From positions 62,001-126,000 of the forward strand of contig BGKB01000011.1 in the NCBI GenBank assembly GCA_003116975.1: 64,000 bases of DNA, given 5' to 3'. This document shows, one piece after another, positions 51,017 through 62,600 of the stretch; the stretch's first letter is position 1, and the number at the start of each line of letters is the position of its first letter. The stretch is from Aurantiochytrium sp. KH105 (lineage: Eukaryota; Sar; Bigyra; Thraustochytrida; Thraustochytriidae). The notes under the pieces were generated by a model, which was not told the DNA's origin, searched no databases, and saw only the letters and a program-made list of their open reading frames with translations. A program made the translations under genes and the position numbers.

Positions 51017-53203
51017 ATGTCAGTTTCGATACTTGAGTCACGGTCACAAACTCAAGCAGGCTGGGATCCCTCCTCTTCTTCGTCGTCGTCTTCTTCTTCT
51101 TCTTCTCCATCTTTGTCTCCCTCAATCGCGCAGACTATTTCCATTCACACACCTGTCAAGGGGCAACATTTGGCGCCTCTTGGCCAGCACCAGCTCCAGC
51201 TCTTGTTGCTTGCCGACAAAGTGCATCGACCAATGAAACGTCAAAGGGAAAGGGACCAGGCCGACGACGACGCGAATGCAGCGCGTCGCATGTCACAAGC
51301 ACATGCCGGCACTCTCGATGCAGCAGCTCAGGCCCAAGTCGAACAGTACAGGGCCCTACTCGCGCTCATCGATCGCTCCGCTCCCAATGCTCAAACCACA
51401 CAAACGAGTGCGCCGCAAGTAAACTCCTTTGCGCAGCTCGCACATCTGCAAAGTCAAAATGGAAATGCTGGCCAAAATGCCAATTATTTCGCCATGACCA
51501 GCGGCGTCCCGGATCCTAGTCACGGCATCAGGGGAGGGCCCCAGACCATCGACTTCGCCGAGGAACTACGCCGCCAGCAACTCCAGGTGCAGCTGCAGCA
51601 ACATTATCACCTGCAGCAACAGCTTCAAAAACAGTATGCCTCACCGCAGCGCGCACCGAGTGTCGTCAAGTTAGAAAACCCGCGCCACGATATTCAGCAG
51701 CAGCAGCAACAACAACAACAACGGCAGCAGCAGCTCGAGACGCAGCTCACGCAACATCCAGATTACGCCCTCCAACACTCGGCGCTTCTGCACCACATAC
51801 AGCAGTCACAGAACCAAGTGCATTCTTTCCCTGCGGACCCTCTTCAGGCACAGCGACATCTCGCAGAAATTCTCGCTGTGCAACGATTCCAGGATCAGCA
51901 ACAACTTCAGCAGCAGCAGCAGCAGCAGTTCCAAACCCATCATACCTTGCAAGGCGCTGTCAATGCTGCAGCAGCTGCTGCTGCCGCCGCCGCCGCTGCA
52001 CAAGAGCAACCTAGGGAACTTGATGCGGCCGCTGCGCTACGCTCCCGTCAAGAGATATCAAATAATCTTTGGCAACGATTTGCTTCGCAGCCTCCATCAC
52101 AATTTAGTAGCAACGTCACTCGTGAACCCTCCACAACGACAATAACGCGCCCTCAACAACAATCCCAGCAGCAGCAGCAGGAAACCGTGCACTTTTCTCT
52201 CCCCGGTGTAGCGACCCCCTTCATCAACGCCGTCACCGGAGAGTTCACGTCAGACTTCTCCAAACGATATCAGCGCAACAACAAACGTGGTGGGCTCAAG
52301 AACCTGAGGTGCTTTCCCAAATGTAGCGAAACCCACAAGGATCGTGGCTTCTGCGGAGGATCCGTTCATGCAAAACTTGAAACTCGCTTTGCGCCCAACA
52401 TCCTGCGCGAAGTCGTCTGTCTGGCCCGCTTTGCCCGTAGTGCGAGCATCTCTCTTTCCATGGCAAACAGCCCCGACGCTTCGCTCGAGGATGCTGCGCA
52501 AGGTACATCCACGCCTGTTCCCTTCGGGTCTGACCTCGTACGCCCCGGCGACATCATCTCCGCCTCTCGCTTGAATGAGTTGCGCCGCACGCGCGTCGAC
52601 CGCACCAAGCCTTGGATCGTTGGCGATCTCGCGCAGGCGCCCCAAACCGAAATCAAAGCTGGAGAAACGATTCATTCGGCATCCTTTGAATTCAATCGCA
52701 TGCGGTGGGGCTGGCACTACGGCTGGGTCTCCAACAAACACGCCTGTGACAGCGAACATGTTCTACAATGTCTCATTTTTCTACCGTACGAGCGCGCTGC
52801 TCCTTCGATGGGTCTACCTCCGCTATCCAAAGCAAACCTCGCCGCGTCGTCGTCCTCTTCGTCCTCCACCACAAGCGACTTTCAAGCAAGGCGCAGTATC
52901 GGAGGAACAGGGCCAGGAGGAGGCGCCGCTCCAACGGACGACCTCTACGTTTGCATTTCGACCTTTTCTTCGCCTTCATTTGTTCTCTTTTGCCGCAGAA
53001 GAAAGGAGAGATTTCTCGAGTATGAGGCCGGTGACAACGATGCAGCAGCTGCAGCCGCCGCAACCACACAGCAGCAGGGTCTGAAAAAGGAACATCAACC
53101 AGCAATTAGCGCTGACGATGATGATGACGATGACGACGACAATGACGATAACAATGACAATGACAATGCTCACGCTCGTTCGTCGACTGCTATGCCGCAA
53201 TAG
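51017..53203 (+). CDS. Gln-rich nuclear-type protein with an unrecognised C-terminal region
   Basis: A 728-residue protein; the ATG at 51233 (MKRQRERDQ) is an alternative start that drops a Ser-rich leader and puts a basic, NLS-like stretch at the N-terminus. Residues about 75-420 are rich in Gln, Ala and Ser with several polyQ runs and one polyA run, as in transcriptional co-regulators. Two segments look ordered: a Cys/His-containing patch at about 433-450 (CFPKCSETHKDRGFCGGSVH), possibly zinc-binding, and a Trp-rich segment at about 561-592 (RMRWGWHYGWVSNKHACDSE). Neither matches a family I know. A 50-base sequence at 52949-52998 (donor TAC|GTTTGC, pyrimidine tract, acceptor CCGCAG) could be an intron. 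Splicing it would end the protein soon after residue 644; otherwise it ends in an Asp/Asn-rich acidic tail. Confidence 0.7.
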   Translation: MSVSILESRSQTQAGWDPSSSSSSSSSSSSPSLSPSIAQTISIHTPVKGQHLAPLGQHQLQLLLLADKVHRPMKRQRERDQADDDANAARRMSQAHAGTLDAAAQAQVEQYRALLALIDRSAPNAQTTQTSAPQVNSFAQLAHLQSQNGNAGQNANYFAMTSGVPDPSHGIRGGPQTIDFAEELRRQQLQVQLQQHYHLQQQLQKQYASPQRAPSVVKLENPRHDIQQQQQQQQQRQQQLETQLTQHPDYALQHSALLHHIQQSQNQVHSFPADPLQAQRHLAEILAVQRFQDQQQLQQQQQQQFQTHHTLQGAVNAAAAAAAAAAAAQEQPRELDAAAALRSRQEISNNLWQRFASQPPSQFSSNVTREPSTTTITRPQQQSQQQQQETVHFSLPGVATPFINAVTGEFTSDFSKRYQRNNKRGGLKNLRCFPKCSETHKDRGFCGGSVHAKLETRFAPNILREVVCLARFARSASISLSMANSPDASLEDAAQGTSTPVPFGSDLVRPGDIISASRLNELRRTRVDRTKPWIVGDLAQAPQTEIKAGETIHSASFEFNRMRWGWHYGWVSNKHACDSEHVLQCLIFLPYERAAPSMGLPPLSKANLAASSSSSSSTTSDFQARRSIGGTGPGGGAAPTDDLYVCISTFSSPSFVLFCRRRKERFLEYEAGDNDAAAAAAATTQQQGLKKEHQPAISADDDDDDDDDNDDNNDNDNAHARSSTAMPQ

Positions 53204-53672
53204 GGCAAGAATGTCGCTGCATCATTACATACTATATCTAGAAACGAGGAAATTGAACCTGAATCTGACAACTTTGTCTTGATATCGCCTATTCCAAGGG
53301 GATTCTCCCTTGGGGAGAAGGCGCAAGAGATTGGGAGGGATACAAATCTGCTTCACGGCAGGGGAAGTTGCACAAGCAACCTCGCAAAGATTGGTGTTTC
53401 GACGCAAAGTTTGTATTTTGATGCTTTTTCACGCAAACAAGTTGACGTAAAGCTTGTATTTTTTTTTGGCATTCCTACAGACGCTCTTCACCACAATGTT
53501 TGGTGTTTTGACGCAAAACCTCATGCAGGCGCAAAGCTTTGATGCCACGCGGTCTCCTTCTCTTTCGCAGGAAAGTCAAGCCGTGCATCGTCTCAGTCGG
53601 CCTGTATTCGCAAATGCAGAAGAAGCCTCCTCACCCAAGCAAGTCCAAAAAGTTCAGAATATATTTTTTTCA
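53204..53672. other. Convergent 3' spacer with a hairpin and short direct repeats
   Basis: AT-rich spacer between the Gln-rich gene and the VPS13-family gene. A two-part stem-loop lies at 53285-53322: CGCCT/AGGCG outer arms and CCAAGGG/CCCTTGG inner arms with a six-base loop. An 18-base sequence TTGGTGTTTYGACGCAAA occurs twice, at 53391-53408 and 53500-53517. No gene is supported. Confidence 0.6.
53285..53322. terminator. Stem-loop between convergent genes
   Basis: Inner arms CCAAGGG (53293-53299) and CCCTTGG (53306-53312), outer arms CGCCT (53285-53289) and AGGCG (53318-53322). It lies 80 bases after the Gln-rich gene's stop and could affect 3'-end formation on either strand. The function is inferred only from position. 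Confidence 0.3.
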
Positions 53673-56600
53673 TCAAAACCATTCCAGGATGCCAGCACAG
53701 TGCAAGATGTAAATCGCCAACCAAATGATGTTTAGTCCGGGCATCAGCATAATGCAGCAGTGCAGAGAGTGGTTGATCTGAAATTGCGACTTTGCATTCG
53801 CGTCAATCGCGGTCTGAGATAAACCACTGAACTTCGTGTCAAAGACATTAATGATGAACGCGTCTTGGTCGTCTGCCTGCGCATGTAATCCAGATTCACT
53901 CTTGAAAAACAAATTGCCTCGTGAACCAAAGGCTGGACGACTTCGCCGACTCCACCGCCCTTCCTTCTTGGCAGACTTCTCGCTACCCTGCCTCTCATTT
54001 GCCTGACTGCGCGTCTCGGTCGCGCTCTCGAGCGCCTCGAAAAAGCCATTCTGAGGTCGCGACTCCTCCAGGTCAAAAGGAGAGTTCAGACTCAAAAGGC
54101 TCCCTTGCACGGGCGCCGGTGATGAAACAAGCGTGTCAAGCGTCGCACGAGGCAACGTGCGCGACGCCCCTGAACCCTCACTCACGACATCGTCGCGCGT
54201 GTCAGCGCCCCCAGAGCTTGACGCGTTGCAAACATCGTCTTCCTCCTCGGCCTCAATACCGGTATCGCCTTCGTTGCCCTCGTCTTCGGAGCTTCTGTCC
54301 GACTCGTGCGTCCGCAGCACAAATGCAATACGGTCTGTCGTCGCGTCGTCGCCAATGATTGGCTCATACAAACCGTGCTCGTTAAATGTCCGTGGCCTTC
54401 GCGTGGGGTAAACAGACTCGTGTCTCGGATCGAAAAACTCCACGCCTTGTTGTGAAGCCTGCAGCGCCGTTGTGAGCATACGTAGAGGGAGACCGAGGTG
54501 ACGAATCGGTCGCGTGCCTTCCAAGATCGTCGCAATTGAGCCCGTCACACGCCACGTCAACTGCAGCGGCGCGGCCACAGAGGTACACATTACGCTCGCT
54601 ACGCAAGATCCAAGCTCCGCGCTCGCCTGCTCTAGGCCGCGTTCGCGGAACACTTGCACTGGAATCGTACTCAGGGCCGCGAGCGAACCCACAACGCGAT
54701 CCACAAAGTGTTGCGGGTTACCCAAAATCTCAAGCGCCGCAATTCCTTTCCAAGACTGCTTTGACAACATGATCGCATATCGAGTGCCTAACAGCTTCGC
54801 GATCTTGACCGGGTCCGCAAAGAGCGAAGTTTCTCTCACATCTCCGCATCGAATCACGACGTCGCTCCACTTGCCAAAGCCGGCAATCACACCCTTGATG
54901 GGGGCGATCGCGGGCCGTTGATACTGCGTAATGAAATCTGTCTCGCCAAATTTGAAAAAGAAAGAAAGCGTGATCTTGATCGGGTAAATGTGCAAATTTC
55001 GAACGTACAACGTCACGTGACTTTGCAAGATGCGCTCCACCTCGCTTGCAATGTTGATTGTTTGCAGTGAGTGGCCCGCAAAAAAGCGATGCACCGGCTC
55101 CGTCACCAGCTCCCCAGACTCGTCGCTCTCCAGCAAAACAGAAGTCTCCCCAGCAGACATGTCCTCAACGAACTCAAAAGAAGTTGTGCGCTTTCCTTCA
55201 AACGTGCCGTTCACGGACGCCTTTGCACGTCGAACAACGACCTCGAGTTCACCCTTACGATCCACGAGACCTTTCGACACGCCGAGAATTGCATCGATAA
55301 ATTTCTCATCAATCTTGACCTCCAAACTCTGCATCACAAGCTGAAGATTGTCCACGACCACGGTGTTGCCTCCCACATATCCAATAGCGAAAAATAGCTC
55401 AAGAACGGACACATCCTTGATCGTGGGCACGACGCAAACGCGATTTTGCACAAGCGGCTGATTGTTGTCAACTTGCAGGCTCCGCACCCGCAGCGTCGTC
55501 GATATCCGACCCCTGTCCGTTATCTGAACGCCAAAGTCGATTCCGCTCACCCGGCCATAGAGGTCCTCGCGCCGTTGTGCGCTATTGATAATTGAAATGC
55601 CAAACCCCTCCATTCGGACTCGCAGCATCCGGGGCACCGACTGATTATCCTTGCTTTCATTGGTCAAAAAGTACATCTCAAAGCGAAGTTGTGTGTGTTG
55701 GTGGCCGCCCGCCACGCCTACGTTCACCGACATCCAGTCTGGCGCAAATTTAGCAATGTCACGCCGGTCATAAAAACTGGCGGGAATCGGTAGCCGTATC
55801 GACCCAATTCGCTCGTGCCGCACTTGGCCCGAAGAGCCGCTCACAACAGGTTGAACTATTTCAAAACGAATCAACTGCGGCTTCACCAGATCAAAATCGA
55901 AACGAATCGGCGCATGAACCCATCGAACATTACCCACGGGCCGGCCTTGTGCCAACTTGCGCTGTCCCTGCGAAACATAGGCAGCACTCGGTGACTCAAC
56001 GCCAGTCTCTGCAACTTGCACCGGCGCTTCTGCCTCGGGTGTCATGTTCGATTGAGTCCCGCAATGCACAACAACACGCGGATATCCTGCAGGCTGCCCT
56101 CGAGGCGCGCCAATGCCCCGTGCTTCCAGCACGTGCACACTGATAGAATATCGATGCTCCTCACCTGCCTCGTTCAGTTCATCGTCGTCTGGAGAAACGT
56201 TCATACCGGGCTGCTCAGCAGAGCGCGCACCGTGCCATGCCGCAGAGGACGACAATGGTGACGCCGCCCAATCTGAGCTGCTCGCCATTCCTCGCATTCT
56301 CGTGGTCGCGTCCAAATGGCCAGACCGCAGCCCTGACGAGGCAGCCCATCTTTCGCCACCATCTAGCCCTTCATCCAACGAACTATACGTCGAAGCCCTG
56401 CGCCCACGTCCTTCTGCAGGCCTCTCCTGCGCCTCAGCCTCCGCAGAAGCGTGAAACTTGCGCAGCTCGCTAATCGTCATCTTCTTGCGCAAGGTACTTT
56501 CGCATTGAACTTCGATGAGACGCGACGATCCTACGACTTCAACATTGGCGTGCAGCTCGATGTGCCCGAGCGAGTAACTCTTGAGCTTGCCAACCTTGTC

Positions 56601-59600
56601 AAGCTTATATGCATGTGCGAGATCGTCGGAAATATGCCGCATGTACCCCTGCCTCAAGAGGTCTGACTTGTCCTTTCCACGCAAGACCATGCGGACAAGG
56701 AGTTGCCGGCGATCCTGCGAAGGCTCTGTCCAGCCAAACGTCGCCGAGTCCCCGGGCCGCAGCACATTCTCGCAGACAGACAAAGAGTCCTCTGCGTTGT
56801 TGGTTGACTGATTTTCCCGTTGGCTCACCACGATCGTTCGCTTCGAGCGATTTTGCACGATATAGGTCGGCGGATCGTCCATTTCGAACGAAATGAATCG
56901 AGTCGATGCCGCCTGCGTACTTCGCGTCACCACGATCCGAATGATGCGTACTGGCAGTCCATCCGTGTCAAAGAGCGCAATGGGCAGGCTCACAAAATTC
57001 TCCTGAAATGCTTCTGCCTTCAAGTCAATAAGACCGGACCAATCGCTGCTTGGAACTGTCTCTGAGATCGCGTGTCCCATCTCGTCCATTCCAACCACGG
57101 CGACGTCTGCCTCGCTGGTCGTCTGCGACGCTCGATTAGCAAACGCGCGCGAGCGAATCTGCATCTGATGACTCCCATAGTGCCAGGGGAAATTCTCTAG
57201 CTCCGGCTGTAATGTAAAGCTACCCATGCGTCGGTAGGCCCCCGTGGCGCGAAACTCCAGCAGTACGTTCGTCTTGTTGGAGATATAAATAGAGTGCCAC
57301 AGCTTCACAACGCGAGTATCCAGCGTGTTTGGGGCACCTCGAGATTCCGCTGCGACAAACTGAGAAACGTTCAAAAGTTCTCGCCCCGAATGCACATCTT
57401 TGAACTTGAAGTATAGCTCAGGCGACGTGAATTTCGTTTGCATCACATTCGAAAGTTTGTCGCCGTACCGATGGAGCGCGACCTGCAACATTTCGCGATC
57501 ACTATCCAACAGCAAGCTGCGTTTTGGAGGCACGACGGAGATGCTCGCTGCGCCGGCCGGTGTGCTCTGTACAACGGCTTCCACGCTTGACTCGTTCTTG
57601 AACCACATGGGAGCGTGAATCGACAATCGAAAGCCTGCATCCTGAGCATTGCTGATACGACATCGCAGAGCAAGCGGGCAACGCCGACCATCGAACTCCC
57701 GAAGAATTCGATCGAGCTTGGCGTGATCCTCCAGATTCTCCGGAAACGGACCGAGCAGTCGTTGCTCAATGAGTTTGATCTTTTCTTGCGACGAAATGGC
57801 CTGCCGAATAGCCTCTTGCTCAGCTCGGCGACGATGCGTCAAGTTGGTGCCGAACTTGCGTACGGCCCGCGCAAAACCAAGGTTTCCTAGCAGGGAGGTC
57901 CGCGTGCTCTCTTCAATGCCCTCGTCGTGCCCCTCGCCTGAATCCCAAGACTCCACATCGCTGTCCACGTCAGACCCTACCTGTGAAAGGATCTCGAACT
58001 CTTCGTCATCCGTATCGGGCTCCACATCTTGGACCACGTCGCCATCAAGACGTCCGCCGCCGCCGCCTCCGCCGCCACGGTGCTTTGCCGAAGATGCCTT
58101 TCCAGGTTCTCCCATGCGCTCAAAGCCCGCCGTGGCTGCCTTCCGGCTCAGCACGCGCACGTCGATATCAATCTCGGCAAGCACGCTCTCCTTCACCAGA
58201 GTTCGATCGTCCGCAGGACCAGAGATGGCGTGGATCTGTACAGTGGATCGCTGGCGTCTCAACTTGCCCTGGCTAAACTCTTCGAGAAGTTCCGCCAAAT
58301 CAATGCACCCAATTCCAAGCAGCTTTGGTCGGCCTGACGCATGCGCACCAAAAGTATGAGGAAATCGCGCGACACCAATGTACTGTACATAAAGCTTCTT
58401 GGGCACCTGTTTCTTGCTCTGCCAAATGTTGTCAAACATGAAGTTGATCGTTTCCTCCCACAGCAGACTCCGTTGATTGTTTTTCGCAATCTCGATCATT
58501 TGTTCGCGTGTTCCAATGACGCGCTGACGAAACATAAGAGTCAGCTTTCGAAATGCTAGAGGCTGACGAGCAAGGTTAGACATCTCCACTCCCGGCGCCC
58601 CTGCAGCGCCGCCGACAGGCCGCCCCATTGTCCGTTGCGAGTCTTGGTCTCTGCGCGCGTGTGGCGTCGTCTCTCCTGTCCTCGTGCTTTGTGTCCCTTC
58701 GCGAGACTCAATGACACGAACAGAAATAACATGACGTCTCTGCGAGCTGCGCAAAGAGCTGGGATGCACCCTGCGCGCAAGTGGAAAACTGACGTCGGAA
58801 GGCTCGTGAACGCTTGGATCATTGCTCGACCCAGTGGTCCCCGTGGCGTTCCTTCCGTCACTGGCAACGCCAGCGGCATCCATCACGTTGGACCTAGCGC
58901 TGAGAAGGCTCGCGTCCACACCCTCCTCGTGGGTCGCGCGTCCTGCTTCGAGAACGGCCATGTCACTCCCGTAATTCGATGTCTTTTTGGAGTTCATCTT
59001 CTTCTGCGACTTGGCACTCCGAGAGGCTGATGTCCCGGGCTGTAATGACTTCTCCACCACGTGTTTGCGCAAGTGAAAACTTTGAAGGGACTTGTCTGTC
59101 GACATTCTCCGCACGCCGCTGATACGAGTTTTTGGAACGACATCCTTATCTTCCTGTCGAGCACCAGGGGCTCGAATCGACTCTGGCGACGTCGCTGGGT
59201 TTGGCGGCGGCCCATGCGGCGAGGGCGGGAATATCGCCACCGTTTCCACATCTCCTTCGAGACGACTGAGTACTTCCCGCGAAGCAACAAGGGCAGAATC
59301 TGTGGCACGTCGCGCAGCTGCATTCACGGTTTCTGCCGCTTGATGCAGCACTGTTTCCGCATTTTCTTCCTCGTCCTTTACAACGCGCAAATGAGAAGAC
59401 AATGTAGGTCCGAGCTCACGGTGATTGTGCCCGAGTGACCGCAATCGGTCGGCAATATACGACGGCGCAAGAACATCCAAAGGAATAGGCAGGCTCCATT
59501 CTGTGTCCTCCGAAGGCACCTTGAACTGTACTGCATCAATCTGCGTGTCGTCGCAGATGTAGCGACCTCCTGGGGCGACATATTTGGGGTCCTTTCGAGG

Positions 59601-62600
59601 ACCTGTGCGCCGCACCGAAGACACCAACAGAGGAACGGGAAGCAAATTCGAGACCGCAAACAATGGCTTTAACACGATCTGCACAGCCTGCAAAGTATGA
59701 GCGCGAGCTGCCTTTTCCATCAGACGCCTCTCTCGCACTTCCTTGGAGCGCATGCCAAATTCGATTCCAGCTGCCCACCGCGGGCGTAGCTTTTCAAAAC
59801 GCAAGACCGGATCAGTCGTGACTTTTTTATTCTTGTCCCGCCGTTTTCCACTCTCAAGGTAGATCCATCCTGCCATTGAGTCCAAGGCATGAAATTCGAA
59901 CTCGACAGCGCAAAGGAAGTTACCCGCCTCCAAGATAAGTGTCTGTTTTTGACGTGGGATCCGATGCAGATTGATGTGCAGCTCGGCTCCAGAAGAGCTT
60001 AACACGCTCGACCTTGACTTGGATCCTATACCTGGATCGGGACGCGATTCAGGACCTTGGTTTCTCTGGTTCCGAGCTGCTGATCCATGGCTTTCTGGGC
60101 GACTACCATTGCCTTGGTGCGCCGAAGCGCCGCTTGCGTCTCGCGCACCGGGCGTGCTGATCGTGCGGCTCTCACCCTCGGTGTTCATGCGCTCGCTCCA
60201 TCCTGCTTTCTCCTCTCCTGCTTCATCGACGGAATCGAGTCGAGCCTCGCTTTCAACCATTGCTAGCGGCCGTGAAGAAGAGCCCGCAGCGCTTCCATCT
60301 TTCGAAGCGTCGTGGGTTGCATCCACGGTGTAGTAGAGTCCAAGCTCGTCATCGGTCATACTGAGCGGGCAGAACATAGTTCGCAATACATTCAATCCGT
60401 AGACACGGTACTCATCATTGACTGACCGCGAAAGCCAAACATCGCGGGCGGTGCGATTTGCCACCGAGACGGTCGACAAGAGTTTGATCTTGTGGACAAG
60501 TCCATTTCGGGTGCCCACGGAAACCCGAAGCACGTTCCCATTGCCGAGACGAAGCGCGTAATCTCCAACGCGGTCCACTCGAACGAGGTATGCCTGAAAA
60601 CTCCTGTCATAATCTTCGAATTTGATGCGAATATACCGATGCTTCTTCTCCCTCGACGCTGTGTCAATGTAGTCGCGCTTGGTCCACTTTCCGCCCAAAA
60701 TAGCCTTGGCGTCTGATTCACGCGTTGGAAGCATCGTGTCTTCCATAAACTCTGGAGATGAACGCTGCGAGCTGTTTTGGTCAAGCTCTGAAGACCAAAA
60801 TCCGAGCTCGGCGCTTCGACTATCCTGCAGAACCTCAAAGGGCGTGTTAAGGTCCCATCGCGACTCGCAATCCAAACGCATGTCTCGACCTCGAGGGTCA
60901 AGAACAAGGTCAGGGTCCTCTTCGAGAACGGGTTGATACAGAACCGTTTCGCCCGTAAGATTCCACAACTCGAACCCATGTCGGTGTTTCTTTTCTTCGT
61001 CAATCAATGGGTAAAACGAGGTAACTAATCCGTGACTGTCCTGATCCAAGAATCGGATCCCTTGGATGCAGAGCTGCACAATCGTCGTGACGAACTCCTC
61101 TGAAATGTCGATATCCATCACTTCTTCGGCCAACACGCCAGCACCCCGAAATTTCATATTTCGCAGTCCCCGATGCACATTTTCCGTAATCACTGAGCCA
61201 TGAACATGCCAAGGCTCCAACACGGGCTCCCAGCCAGCCTTTTTCAAATTGAAGTACGAGAGAGCCATCTGAGCGCCAACGCTCATGTTCGGGTCGTTCC
61301 ACAACCACGAAAGCGACCACTTGAGGCGTAGCACAGGGGAATCGTCATGCCCAATGATCGCGAGAAGCGTGAGAAACCTTTCTTGGGACACGGTTTTCAC
61401 GGTGTTCGCATTGGCGTGCTTGAAGGGCACCTGTAAAAGAGGAAAGGCGCTAATGGAATGAGTTATAGATGAGGTCTCTTTGTCTTCTCTCGAGGAAGCC
61501 TCCTGTCCAAAGTCTTCACTTTGTGACCGTCGCTCCGACTTGGTCTTTGCATTCTCCGAACCCATACTCGCGCTCGACATGCGATACGCGCCGAACCCGC
61601 TCGAGTGCCGCGCTGGAGAAGAGCGCTGATGATCGCTCCGTCCAGTATTCCGCACTTTTGCAGCCGGTCCAGAAGCTGCGAAAGCGTCGCCCTCATCGAG
61701 GTCATCGAACCCGATGAAATCAAGGTCTGGGTCGCGCGCACCGTCGTTTGGCGTTGGGATAGCGAAGCGAGTTCGCAGATTCTCGGGTAGCTCAAAGCGG
61801 AGGATCATGTCGAGTTGTCGCTCTAGTGCGATGCCATCGTTTACAAAGTTGAGAAGAATGGAGCACAAAAGCGCCATATCCTGGATCCAAAAATAAATCA
61901 CAATCGGATGCGCAGAAAAGACAGCGTCCAATAAAGCTTCGCCAAGCTCATCGATGGCGAGCATTAGCTTAGCATTCACGCGAAAGCTGCTCAGAATACG
62001 ATGGCTTACCTTCCAGCGAGAATTGCGCATGTCATCCACCTCTTTGGGAAGAGAATTTGTGGTCGTAAACTCTGCGGAGGATCGCCGGCGACGCATTTCA
62101 GTGTGCGACTTGGCATGGCTGTTACGGCTCAGTCTGCACATGCCAAAGCCAAAGTCTACATTGACTTCAAGCTCCTCAGCACTTTCGAGCGCTCTGGCCG
62201 TGTAGTGGCCCTCGAGGTTTGTCAGCGCGTAAAATGCACGCGAGCCGTACACGGAGTCAATATTTTCGGCAAGGTACACGGTGATGTTTGATTTGAATCT
62301 CGTGGAAAACTCGACAACTGCAATGGATGGCAGCTGGGGGACTTCGATCAGTTTCACGAGCGGCATGATGCCTCCGAGTAAAGCTGGCAGTGTGTATTGA
62401 AGTGCAGGCGTCTCGATGGCAATGTCTTCGACCGCGACGCTCAATAACAACGAGACCTCAAGGTCATCGGGCGGAGGAAGTGCTCGGCGGTCGGCAAAAT
62501 TCAGGCTGTATGCCCAACCGTAGGGCATGTGAATGGTCACGCTCACCATAGGAGGCAACGTGCGAGCGGCTTGAGCGTGGAAGTCTGTGTTGCGATGGTT

